Origin: Akkermansiaceae bacterium UBA2367
Lineage (GTDB): Bacteria; Verrucomicrobiota; Verrucomicrobiia; Verrucomicrobiales; DEV007
NCBI GenBank assembly: GCA_002344525.1
Contig: DDTJ01000054.1
Coordinates: 3,570-67,569, forward strand
Direction: 5' to 3'
DNA length: 64,000 nt
Shown here: in pieces, positions 34,005 through 41,509 of the stretch
Numbering within the stretch: the first letter of the stretch is position 1
Layout of the letters: each line of letters starts with the position of its first letter
The notes under the pieces: generated by a model
The model's input: the letters and a program-made list of their open reading frames with translations, nothing else
Told to the model about the DNA's origin: nothing
Database searches by the model: none
Translations under genes and position numbers: made by a program

Positions 34005-35081
34005 ATGCAAGCCATCCCGGGCACAGATCTGCTGGACGACGTCTTCCGCCTGCTGCTGGATTCGGGTGCCACCGACCTCCACTGGTCGGACGGGGAGACG
34101 CTCTATCTCAGGGTCAACGGATTCCTGGAGACGGCGGAGGCCCCGGCCTCGGTCTCGGGCGTGTCCTTCGAGGCATTGACCGCCCACCTCATCGGCCGGG
34201 ATCACTACGCGACCTTCCTCGAACGGCGCGAGTACGACGGCGCGAGGACCGTGCTCGGCGGGTGCCGCATCCGGATCAACGTCTACTTCAAGCGGGGGAG
34301 GATCGCCTGGGCCGTCCGCCTGCTGCCTTCGGAGTTCTTCCCCCTCGACTCCCTCGGTCTCGACATGGACCTCTGCAGTCGCATCTGCGAGCTGAAGCAG
34401 GGCCTCGTCCTCGTCACCGGGGCGACCGGCTCGGGAAAGACCACCACTTTGGCCAGCCTCCTGAACCACATCAACCGGCATCGGCGGGAGCACATCTTCA
34501 CCATCGAGGATCCCATCGAATACGTCCACGAGTCGAGGGAGTGCATGGTGTCCCAGCGTGAAGTCGGCGTGGACACCGACAGCTTCCACGACGCCCTGCG
34601 CAGCGTGCTGCGGGAGGATCCCGACATCGTGCTGCTCGGAGAGATGCGGGACCGCATCAGCATGGACGCCGCCCTGACCCTTTCCGAGACCGGGCACCTC
34701 ACCTTCGCCACGCTGCACACCTCGGGCGCGGTGGACACCATCTCGCGCATCATCAGCGCCTTCGACAGCATGGAGCAGGGGCAGATCCGCGAGCGTCTCG
34801 CCACCAACCTCAAGGTGGTGATCACCCAGCAGCTCGTCCCTTGGACCAACCGGGAGGGGCGCTCGCTCTGCGCGGAGATCATGGTCTCGACCAAGGCGAT
34901 CCGAGCCATGATCCGCGACGGCAAGGAGAGGCAGATGCTCTCCGCCATCGAGACCAGCTCCGACGAGGGCATGACCACGATGAACAAGTCCCTCGCCGAC
35001 CTGGTCAAGCGCCGCCTCATTTCCCAGAAGGAAGCCAGCCTCTACACCCCGGACCGGGAGGCGCTCAAGCGGTTCCTGTGA
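34005..35081 (+). CDS. PilT-like retraction ATPase ending the secretion operon
   Basis: A 358-residue ATPase starting two bases after the TPR gene. Motifs: SGATDLHWSDGETLYLRVNG (N-terminal PAS-like domain), Walker A GATGSGKTTT, FTIEDPIEYVHE, Walker B DPDIVLLGEMRD, and TGHLTFATLHTSGAVDTI. The PilT AIRNLIRE-type motif appears as KAIRAMIRDGK. It lacks the zinc tetracysteine of GspE. The segment after GEMRD reads RISMDAALTLSETG, more diverged than the two PilT copies at 40348-42592. Its presence suggests the machine may make a retractable filament rather than being a pure type II secreton. Confidence 0.85.
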   Translation: MQAIPGTDLLDDVFRLLLDSGATDLHWSDGETLYLRVNGFLETAEAPASVSGVSFEALTAHLIGRDHYATFLERREYDGARTVLGGCRIRINVYFKRGRIAWAVRLLPSEFFPLDSLGLDMDLCSRICELKQGLVLVTGATGSGKTTTLASLLNHINRHRREHIFTIEDPIEYVHESRECMVSQREVGVDTDSFHDALRSVLREDPDIVLLGEMRDRISMDAALTLSETGHLTFATLHTSGAVDTISRIISAFDSMEQGQIRERLATNLKVVITQQLVPWTNREGRSLCAEIMVSTKAIRAMIRDGKERQMLSAIETSSDEGMTTMNKSLADLVKRRLISQKEASLYTPDREALKRFL

Positions 35082-35120
35082 GGGTACGGCTGGGTCGGCA
35101 CCGACCGGTTTCGATGCCAA

Positions 35121-35153
35121 TCTCTCAACTCTCAACCATGAACTCTCAACTCC
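35121..35153. repeat. AACTCTCAAC-type short direct repeats
   Basis: CTCTCAACTCTCAACCATGAACTCTCAACTC-like sequence fills the gap between two convergent genes, with AACTCTCAAC occurring twice. It follows an imperfect hairpin (GGTCGGCACCGACC, 35092-35105) that could terminate the secretion operon. Confidence 0.6.
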
Positions 35154-35159
35154 GCTCAG

Positions 35160-35852
35160 CTACTCCTTCTTCGCCGACACCGTCCAGTAGAGCGAAGCAC
35201 TGTGGCTGGTGATGGCGTAGGGCACGCCGTTGTGGAAGCCGGCCAGTTTCTCGGAGTAGCGGGCGATGGTCAGCAGGTAGGGGCCGGGCTTGGAGAGATC
35301 GGTCACGCGCACGTAGCCTTCCGCGTCCGCCGTGAGCTCCTGCTCGTCTTTGCCAGGAGCATGGAGGCCGAGCTTGACGCCGCCGAGCGGTTTGCCGCGG
35401 AAGTAGACGCGGGCCTCGCCGGGCTTGCCGGTGGGCACGATGTCCATGGTCAGCGCGGGCGTGCCGGCTCCGGCGCCTTCCGGTTGCCAGCGGCAGTGGA
35501 AGATGGGGGCGCGGGCGGGCTTGTCCTCGTGCAGCTTGCGCACGGTGAAATGCAACTGCGCGAAAACGGGCTTGGCCTGTTCGACGGTGGCACCGCCGAG
35601 CAGGAAGTGGTCCTCTTTCTTGGTCACGTCGAAGACCACGGGCTTCCCTTCGTCATCCAGCGCACAGCCGGTGACAATGTTGAAGGAGTCGAGATGGCCC
35701 GGGGAAGTCTCGAAGTCCTCTCCCCATTCGGCGAAGCGGACACAAAGCTGGCCGTTCGGCAGGTCTTCGATCCAGACGGAATGCGCCTGGGCGGCGGAAG
35801 GCAGCAGGCAAAGGGCGGTGGAGGCGAACAGTGGCGCGAGGAGTCGTTTCAT
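35160..35852 (-). CDS. Secreted DUF4198-like protein
   Basis: A 230-residue protein with a signal peptide (LLAPLFASTALCLLPSAAQA) and a mature N-terminus of HSVWIEDLPNGQL, which fits the AHxxWI start of DUF4198 proteins, often found near metal transport genes. The C-terminal half looks like an immunoglobulin-like or carboxypeptidase-regulatory beta domain (GEARVYFRGKPLGGVKLGLH, TADAEGYVRVTDL). A role in periplasmic metal binding is inferred from the family. The next gene on the same strand also looks metal-related; the gap is 27 bases, so they form an operon. Confidence 0.68.
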   Translation of the reverse strand: MKRLLAPLFASTALCLLPSAAQAHSVWIEDLPNGQLCVRFAEWGEDFETSPGHLDSFNIVTGCALDDEGKPVVFDVTKKEDHFLLGGATVEQAKPVFAQLHFTVRKLHEDKPARAPIFHCRWQPEGAGAGTPALTMDIVPTGKPGEARVYFRGKPLGGVKLGLHAPGKDEQELTADAEGYVRVTDLSKPGPYLLTIARYSEKLAGFHNGVPYAITSHSASLYWTVSAKKE

Positions 35853-35879
35853 AGGGAGTTGGGCTGGGGATGGTTCGGT

Positions 35880-36365
35880 CTAGATCTTTCCTTTGAGTTG
35901 GGGTAATAGGCCATTGGCGACAGCCTCCTTGGCGTAGCCGTCCGGGTCCGCATTCCAAGTGCGCAGATGTCCCGGCTTGGAGAAGTAGACTTTCACCCCT
36001 TTGTAATCGGTGGATGGAGACGAGGGGCCGACGAGGCGCTTCGTGCTGAAGGGGCAGAAGCGTTGCTCCAACAGCTCGATCCCGTCGGGCACCTTCACCT
36101 CCTGCACAGCGGGCACGCTCTTCATCTCCTGGAACAGGGCCACGTAGTAGTCCGGATCCCGTTTGAACTGCTTCACGCAAGGGCTGCAGCAGAAATAGAT
36201 GTCCTTGCCCTGATAGGCGACCTTGGCCTCCGCCACCGCCTCGTCCTCGGTCATGAGGGGACAGATCTTGTTGGCGGGCTCCTCCGCCCGCAGACCGACG
36301 ACGAAGATGACCAGAGCCAGCGACCCAATGGTCGGCCGGAAAAAGGAATGGGGAAATGGGAGCAT
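35880..36365 (-). CDS. Secreted TRASH/YHS-like cysteine protein
   Basis: A 161-residue protein starting at ATG 36365 with a signal segment (FRPTIGSLALVIFVVGLRA); a GTG at 36392 is a weaker start. The mature part begins KICPLMTEDEAVAEA and continues GKDIYFCCSPCVKQFKRDPD, giving one Cys, then CC-x2-C about 26 residues later, which is the pattern of TRASH/YHS metal-binding domains. A second Cys segment (RFCPFSTKRL) follows. TRASH domains sense or carry copper and zinc. It is upstream of the DUF4198-like gene in the same unit, so a periplasmic metal-handling pair is plausible. Confidence 0.7.
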   Translation of the reverse strand: MLPFPHSFFRPTIGSLALVIFVVGLRAEEPANKICPLMTEDEAVAEAKVAYQGKDIYFCCSPCVKQFKRDPDYYVALFQEMKSVPAVQEVKVPDGIELLEQRFCPFSTKRLVGPSSPSTDYKGVKVYFSKPGHLRTWNADPDGYAKEAVANGLLPQLKGKI

Positions 36366-36702
36366 CGTCAGGAATCTGTTGGAACAAGCCACAGCCCAGG
36401 CAGGAAAGCTGCCGATGCCTTGATTCCTTTTGACGCTGGCTTGCGGACGATTCGCCCGCTTCGGAACGCCACCCTTGTCTTGGCACCGGACTCGGGATTT
36501 TTAGGATTCCCACAATCATTTCCGGATGCCGACGCCACAGATTCATGGGAAAGCTTCCCCAAGAGAGATATCGCCTCCTCCTGGTTCCCCCGAACACTGC
36601 CCGAAACTTGTATACAATTTTCCCCGATCCCGTCCTTGCATTGCCGCTCGATTTCGACATTCTACCCGCTTCCCCTGTTTCACCCCCTAGTTTCAGCCCC
36701 CG
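36366..36702. other. Divergent spacer before the pyrophosphatase gene
   Basis: These 337 bases separate the TRASH-like gene (minus) from the pyrophosphatase gene (plus). The only feature I can support is the TTGTATACAA motif at 36608-36617. There is no convincing frame and no terminator. Confidence 0.5.
36608..36617. promoter_or_regulatory. TTGTATACAA palindrome, copy 3 of 3
   Basis: A perfect palindrome 85 bases before the pyrophosphatase start. The flanks (ACTTGTATACAATTTTCCCC) match copy 2 at 21083 over the whole visible block with one inserted T. It is a candidate operator or part of a dispersed element. Confidence 0.45.
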
Positions 36703-38880
36703 ATGAACCTGCTTGTCCTCTCCATCCCCCTCTTCGGCATCCTTGCTCTTGCCTACACCTTCTGGCGGTCCGCCTGGGTCGCGAAACAAGATCCCGGCAC
36801 GGAAAAAATGAAGCAGATCGGCGCCTCCATCGCCGAGGGAGCCATGGCCTTCCTCCGCGCCGAATACAAGGTGCTCGCCATCTTCGTCCTCTGCATCGCG
36901 GGCCTTCTCGTCTTCGGCGGCATCAAGGATCCGGTGAACAGCTCGCCCTTCGTCGCCATCTCCTTCATCGCCGGGGCGGTCTGCTCGGCCCTCGCCGGCT
37001 TCATCGGGATGCGCGTCGCGACCAAGGCGAACCACCGCACCACCCAGGCCGCGCGCACCAGCCTCGGCGAAGGCCTGAAGATCGCCTTCGCGGGCGGCTC
37101 GGTCATGGGCATGGGCGTCGTCGGCCTCGGACTCTTCGGCCTCGGCCTGCTCTTCCTGATCTTCTCGAAGGCCATCGGCGCCGACGCCGCCTCGATCTCG
37201 AAGGTCATCACCATCGTCACCGGATTCTCCTTCGGGGCCTCCTCCATCGCCCTCTTCGCCCGCGTCGGCGGAGGCATCTACACGAAAGCCGCCGACGTCG
37301 GCGCGGACCTCGTCGGCAAGGTCGAGGCGGGCATCCCCGAGGACCACCCGCTGAACCCCGCCACCATCGCCGACAACGTGGGCGACAACGTCGGCGACGT
37401 CGCCGGCATGGGCGCGGACCTCTTCGAGTCCTACGTCGGATCGATCGTCGGCACCATGGTCATCGGGGCCGTCTTCGTCGCCCTGCCCGAATTCTCCAAC
37501 CTGCCCCTCGGCGGCGTCCTCCTGCCCATGCTGATCGCCGGACTCGGCATCGTTGCCTCCATCATCGGTGCCTTCCTCGTGCGGGTGAAGGATGGCGGCG
37601 ACCCGCAGAAAGCCCTGAACTTCGGCGAACTCGTCGCCGGGGCGATCCTCCTCCTCGGCACTTGGCTCCTCGTCGGCCAGATGCTGCCGGAAAAATGGGC
37701 CCTCGACGGGAAGGAGTTCACCTCCTTCGGCGTGTTCGCCTCCATCGCCATCGGCCTCGTCGCCGGCATCGCCATCGGATACGTCACCGAGCACTACACC
37801 GGCACCGGGAAGAAGCCCGTCATCGGCATCGTGCGGCAGTCGGTGACCGGATCGGCCACGAACATCATCGCCGGTCTCGGCGTGGGCATGCTCTCCACTG
37901 CCATTCCCGTTATCATCCTCGCCGCCGCCATCCTCGCCTCCTACGAGCTGGCCGGGCTCTACGGCATCGCCATCGCCGCCGTCGGCATGCTGGCCAACAC
38001 CGGCATTCAGCTCGCCGTTGACGCCTACGGCCCCATCTCCGACAACGCCGGCGGCATCGCCGAGATGAGCGAACTGCCCGCCGAGGTCCGCAAGCGCACC
38101 GACAAGCTCGACGCCGTGGGCAACACCACCGCCGCGATCGGCAAGGGCTTCGCCATCGGCTCCGCCGCGCTCACCGCTCTTGCCCTCTTCGCCGCCTTCA
38201 AGACGACCTGGGAGACGACCCACGGCGCGAAGCTCGTCATCGAGGTGACCGACCCGCGCGTCGTCGCCGCCCTCTTCGTCGGGGCGATGCTGCCCTTCCT
38301 CTTCTCCGCCTTCGCGATGGAGGCTGTCGGCCGCGCCGCCATGTCCATGATCGAGGAGGTGCGCCGCCAGTTCCGCGAGATCCCCGGTCTCAAGGCCGGT
38401 CTCGCCGCGATGAACCGCAACGAGGGCAAGCCCGTCGAGCAGTGGTCCGAGGGCGACCGCCACGACTTCGAGACCGCCCACGGCCAAGCCGAGTTCGGCA
38501 AATGCGTCGAGATCTCGACCAAGGCGGCGATCAAGGAGATGATCAAACCGGGCCTCCTCGCCGTCGCCGCCCCCGTCGCGGTCGGCTTCTTCGGTGGCGC
38601 GGAGATGCTCGGCGGCCTCCTCGCCGGCGTCACCGTTACCGGGGTGCTCCTCGCCCTCTTCCAGTCCAACTCCGGCGGTGCCTGGGACAACGCCAAGAAG
38701 ATGATCGAAGAGGGTTTCGACCACAACGGCACCCTCTTGAAGAAAGGCTCCGAAGCCCACAAGGCCGCCGTCGTCGGCGACACCGTGGGAGACCCCTTCA
38801 AGGACACCTCCGGCCCCTCGCTGAACATCCTCCTGAAGCTGATGAGCGTGGTCGCGCTGGTGATCGCGTCGATGATCTGA
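36703..38880 (+). CDS. hppA: Membrane-bound ion-translocating pyrophosphatase, K+-dependent type
   Basis: A 725-residue polytopic enzyme that couples PPi hydrolysis to H+ or Na+ export. The catalytic motifs are complete: DVGADLVGKVE, DNVGDNVGDVAGMGADLFES, DAYGPISDNAGGIAEM and GDTVGDPFKDTSGPSLNILL. The selectivity motif reads GNTTAAIGKGFAIGSAALT, with Ala at the position that is Lys in K+-independent enzymes, so this should be the K+-dependent subclass. That subclass includes both Na+ and H+ pumps, and I cannot tell which from motifs alone. The pump would recover energy from biosynthetic PPi. Its transcript probably ends at the hairpin at 38897. Confidence 0.94.
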   Translation: MNLLVLSIPLFGILALAYTFWRSAWVAKQDPGTEKMKQIGASIAEGAMAFLRAEYKVLAIFVLCIAGLLVFGGIKDPVNSSPFVAISFIAGAVCSALAGFIGMRVATKANHRTTQAARTSLGEGLKIAFAGGSVMGMGVVGLGLFGLGLLFLIFSKAIGADAASISKVITIVTGFSFGASSIALFARVGGGIYTKAADVGADLVGKVEAGIPEDHPLNPATIADNVGDNVGDVAGMGADLFESYVGSIVGTMVIGAVFVALPEFSNLPLGGVLLPMLIAGLGIVASIIGAFLVRVKDGGDPQKALNFGELVAGAILLLGTWLLVGQMLPEKWALDGKEFTSFGVFASIAIGLVAGIAIGYVTEHYTGTGKKPVIGIVRQSVTGSATNIIAGLGVGMLSTAIPVIILAAAILASYELAGLYGIAIAAVGMLANTGIQLAVDAYGPISDNAGGIAEMSELPAEVRKRTDKLDAVGNTTAAIGKGFAIGSAALTALALFAAFKTTWETTHGAKLVIEVTDPRVVAALFVGAMLPFLFSAFAMEAVGRAAMSMIEEVRRQFREIPGLKAGLAAMNRNEGKPVEQWSEGDRHDFETAHGQAEFGKCVEISTKAAIKEMIKPGLLAVAAPVAVGFFGGAEMLGGLLAGVTVTGVLLALFQSNSGGAWDNAKKMIEEGFDHNGTLLKKGSEAHKAAVVGDTVGDPFKDTSGPSLNILLKLMSVVALVIASMI

Positions 38881-38896
38881 GAGGGCTGTGCTCGAA

Positions 38897-38921
38897 GATC
38901 CCCCGGCGACGCCGGGGGATC
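38897..38921. terminator. Perfect 11-bp hairpin between hppA and tRNA-Arg
   Basis: GATCCCCCGGC (38897-38907) and GCCGGGGGATC (38911-38921) pair perfectly around a GAC loop. It lies 17 bases after the hppA stop and just beyond the 3' end of the minus-strand tRNA, so it could serve both. There is no T-run on either side. Confidence 0.7.
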
Positions 38922-38933
38922 GCTGACAAAAAG

Positions 38934-39007
38934 CACGCCCTACAGGACTCGAACCTGTGACCCACGGATTAGAAATCCGTTGCTCTATCCAGCTGAGCTA
39001 AGGGCGC
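38934..39007 (-). tRNA. tRNA-Arg (anticodon TCT)
   Basis: On the minus strand a 74-base cloverleaf is readable: acceptor arm GCGCCCT pairing with AGGGCGT (one G-U), D-arm TAGCTCAGCTGGATAGAGCAA, anticodon stem ACGGA/TCCGT with loop TTTCTAA (anticodon TCT, reading AGA), and T-arm ACAGGTTCGAGTCCTGT. The discriminator base is G, and CCA is not encoded. Confidence 0.95.
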
Positions 39008-39483
39008 ATCCTTCGTGGGGTGGCAATATCGGCGATCCATCGTCGGATCGCAAGCTCTGCGCTCCGATCGGAGATCCGGTCTCATGACAAATCTGAAAAG
39101 GGTTTGGCCGATTCGATGGTTTCCAAGTTCGATGTTGCCGATCTGAGAATCGGCGGCAGCCGGGTAGGGCGAACCGCCCCCGGTGAGCCGATGCGGAGCC
39201 ACGGCGCGGCAGACGGGAAGGGCGTTATCCGACCGAAGACGGCTCGGCAGGGACGCCTCGCCCCACCTTCGTCGGATCGTGTGGCTGGGCGGCGATTCCG
39301 TCTCCGATCCGAGGTCTGCTCCGCAATCGTCCAAACCTTTTCGGGATTTCGTATAAGCCCGCCGCAAGGCCATCAATCCGCCAGGATCCGCGACAAACGC
39401 TCCAATATCATTGCCGATTATCCATCAATTGGAACAAAAGCAATGATAGAGCGAGATTTCCCTCCTCGGCGAAGACCTGCGCA
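39008..39483. other. Gene-free stretch beside the tRNA
   Basis: About 476 bases with no gene I can support. Frames crossing it are composed of improbable residues or run through the tRNA. A GC-rich block (GGCTCGGCAGGGACGCCTCG, 39241-39260) looks like repeat material, but no second copy is in this window. Confidence 0.5.
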
Positions 39484-40329
39484 TCATCCGAGTCCGGGAT
39501 CGGCGAGTCCGAACATCCGCAGCGGATCGGCAGGGGAGGGGGCGTCGCCGAGCCACATGCGGGTGAGGGAACGGACGGGACGGAAACCGCGTTCTGATGC
39601 GAACTCCGTCGCGGGGACGTTTGCATCGGGCAGATCCCAGTAGATCGTCCGGTCGGCAGGGCATTGGTCGAGGAGGGCCTCGGCGATGGCGAGGCCGGAC
39701 TCGGGTGAGGCCGCCGACACCGGGCCGAGGTAGATCGCCCGCTCCCCCTCGCGCCACAGTCCGAAACTCCCGTCGGGGAGAAGCAGGCCGCCATCTGACC
39801 CTTCGACGAGCGATCTCAGCAGTTCGCTCCGGTCCGCGCCGAAGATCCCCCGGTCGAGCGGCAGGGAGGCGTCCAAGGCGGGAAGGATCGGTTTCGCCCT
39901 TGAGGTGGAGTCGGCGCTTCGTGCCGCTCGGGCTCCCCTCGCCCAGCGTTGCAAGCCCCATTCGCTTTGGAAACCCAGGCTTTCGTAAAGCGGCCGTCCT
40001 TCCGGGGTCGCGTCGAGGCGGATGCAGGCGACGCCTTTCTCCTCGCGCAAGTGCTTGATGGCGCGTCGGAGCAGGGCGGTGCCGATGCCGCAACGGCGGA
40101 AGTCGGGGTAGACGAGGACCATTCCGATCCAAGCGAGATCCCGTCCGTAGGCGGTCGTCGTCGCGGTTCCGGCGGGCCGCCCGTCCTGCTCGGCGAGGAA
40201 GCAGCCATCCGGGGCGAGGCGCAAGAACCTCTCCCAGTCCCGCCGGGTCTGGTTCCAGCCTGCAAGGCGGCTCAGGCCATGGGCGAAATCGAGATCGGCG
40301 GCGGAGAGGACGCGCAGATCGAGGCTCAT
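39484..40329 (-). CDS. GNAT-family N-acetyltransferase with C-terminal second domain
   Basis: A 281-residue protein. Residues about 1-130 are a GNAT fold: GLSRLAGWNQTRRDWERFL, LAWIGMVLVYPDFRRCGIGT (the acetyl-CoA-binding R-x-x-G-x-G/A loop is RRCGIGTAL) and LDATPEGRPLYESLGFQ. The remaining 150 residues resemble the YitH-type second domain seen in some GNAT proteins (AIYLGPVSAASPESGLAIAE, ERGFRPVRSLTRMWLG). The substrate is unknown. It is the last gene of a minus-strand run and follows the pilT gene by 18 bases. Confidence 0.82.
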   Translation of the reverse strand: MSLDLRVLSAADLDFAHGLSRLAGWNQTRRDWERFLRLAPDGCFLAEQDGRPAGTATTTAYGRDLAWIGMVLVYPDFRRCGIGTALLRRAIKHLREEKGVACIRLDATPEGRPLYESLGFQSEWGLQRWARGARAARSADSTSRAKPILPALDASLPLDRGIFGADRSELLRSLVEGSDGGLLLPDGSFGLWREGERAIYLGPVSAASPESGLAIAEALLDQCPADRTIYWDLPDANVPATEFASERGFRPVRSLTRMWLGDAPSPADPLRMFGLADPGLG

Positions 40330-40347
40330 GGTGCCCCCGGTTCCGGG

Positions 40348-41451
40348 TCAATCCTTCGAGGCCGATCCGCCGGAGTTCCCGAGTTCGGCATGTTCGGGCG
40401 GGAGGGCGGCGCGGAAGCGGGATTTGTCGATCGCCTTCATGTAGGCTTCGAGGGGGGAGACCTGGCCGGCGAGCATCTTCTGCCAGATGGCGTCGTCCAT
40501 GAATTGCATCCCGTGCTCCTTCCCGCCGGTGATGATGTCGTAGAGCTTCTGCGTCGAGCCTTCGCGGATGACGGCGCTGACGGCGGGCGTGGAGACGAGG
40601 ATCTCGTTCACCGCGACGCGGCCCTCGGTGTCGCAGCGCCGCAGGAGGAGCTGGGCGACGACGCCTCGGAGCGAGCCCGCGAGCATGGTGCGCACCTGCG
40701 ACTGCTGGTCGGAGGGGAAGACGTCGACGAGACGGTCCACGGTCTTGCGGGCGTTGTTGGTGTGGAGGGTGCCGAAGACGAGAAGTCCCGTCTCGGCCGC
40801 GGTCAGGGCGAGGGAGATGGTCTCGAGGTCGCGCATTTCGCCGACGAGAACGATGTCGGCGTCCTCCCGCAAGGAGGCGCGGAGGCCGTCGGCGAAGGAG
40901 GGGGTGTGGATGGGCACCTCGCGTTGCGAGAGGGTGCTGCGCTTGTTGTTGTGGACGAATTCGATGGGTTCCTCGACGGTGATGATGTGACGGGCGTAGG
41001 TGCGGTTGATGTAGTCGATGAGGGCGGCGAGGGTGGTCGATTTGCCCGAGCCGGTCGGGCCGGTGACGAGGACGAGGCCGCTGCGGAGGTCGCCGAAGTT
41101 CTCGATGGTCTTCGGCACGCCGAGGTCGTCGATGGTCTTGATCTTCGTCGGGATGAGCCGGAAGACGGCGCCGAGGCCGTTGTTCTGCTTGAAGTAGTTG
41201 CAGCGGAAGCGCGACTGCACGTCCATCTCGTAGGCGAAGTCGAGGTCGCCTTTCTGGAGATAGCGTTCGTAGGCGTTCGGATCGCAGATCTCGCGGAGCA
41301 TGTAGTCGAGGGTGGCGTGCTCGAGGATGCCGTCGGAGATGGGGGAGATGGCCCCGTGGGCCCGTATTTTCGGCGGCTGGCCTTCGCTGAGGTGGAGGTC
41401 GGAACCGCCCGTGGCGACGAGGTGCTGGAAGTATTGGTCGATGACGGCCAT
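40348..41451 (-). CDS. pilT: PilT-family twitching motility ATPase, copy B
   Basis: A 367-residue retraction ATPase. Motifs: GGSDLHLSEGQPPKIRAHG, Walker A GPTGSGKSTT, ITVEEPIEFVHNNKRSTLSQ, Walker B DADIVLVGEMRDLETISLAL, the His box FGTLHTNNARKTVDRLVDVF, and AVSAVIREGSTQKLY equivalent to the AIRNLIRE motif. All residues needed for ATP hydrolysis look intact. It is 58 bases downstream of a second PilT paralogue, like pilT/pilU pairs in other bacteria, where the hexamers cooperate in pilus retraction. Confidence 0.9.
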   Translation of the reverse strand: MAVIDQYFQHLVATGGSDLHLSEGQPPKIRAHGAISPISDGILEHATLDYMLREICDPNAYERYLQKGDLDFAYEMDVQSRFRCNYFKQNNGLGAVFRLIPTKIKTIDDLGVPKTIENFGDLRSGLVLVTGPTGSGKSTTLAALIDYINRTYARHIITVEEPIEFVHNNKRSTLSQREVPIHTPSFADGLRASLREDADIVLVGEMRDLETISLALTAAETGLLVFGTLHTNNARKTVDRLVDVFPSDQQSQVRTMLAGSLRGVVAQLLLRRCDTEGRVAVNEILVSTPAVSAVIREGSTQKLYDIITGGKEHGMQFMDDAIWQKMLAGQVSPLEAYMKAIDKSRFRAALPPEHAELGNSGGSASKD

Positions 41452-41509
41452 GATCGGGAAAGGGCTTGGGTTTTGGCTGAAAGGTCTTGGCTATGGGGAA
41501 GGCTCGGTC

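Noticed and set aside
35653..38760. Open frame of about 1035 codons on the minus strand across the pyrophosphatase gene
   Set aside because: It is antisense to a complete hppA with all catalytic motifs; its composition (Asp/Gly/Glu runs) is a by-product of GC-rich codon bias.
38969..39376. Minus-strand frame of 135 codons next to the tRNA
   Set aside because: Its C-terminus is the tRNA-Arg sequence read as protein (APLAQLDRATDF), a common artefact.
39020..39643. Plus-strand frame of 207 codons downstream of the tRNA
   Set aside because: It has a low-complexity Arg/Ser composition, no start context, and overlaps the real GNAT gene in antisense.
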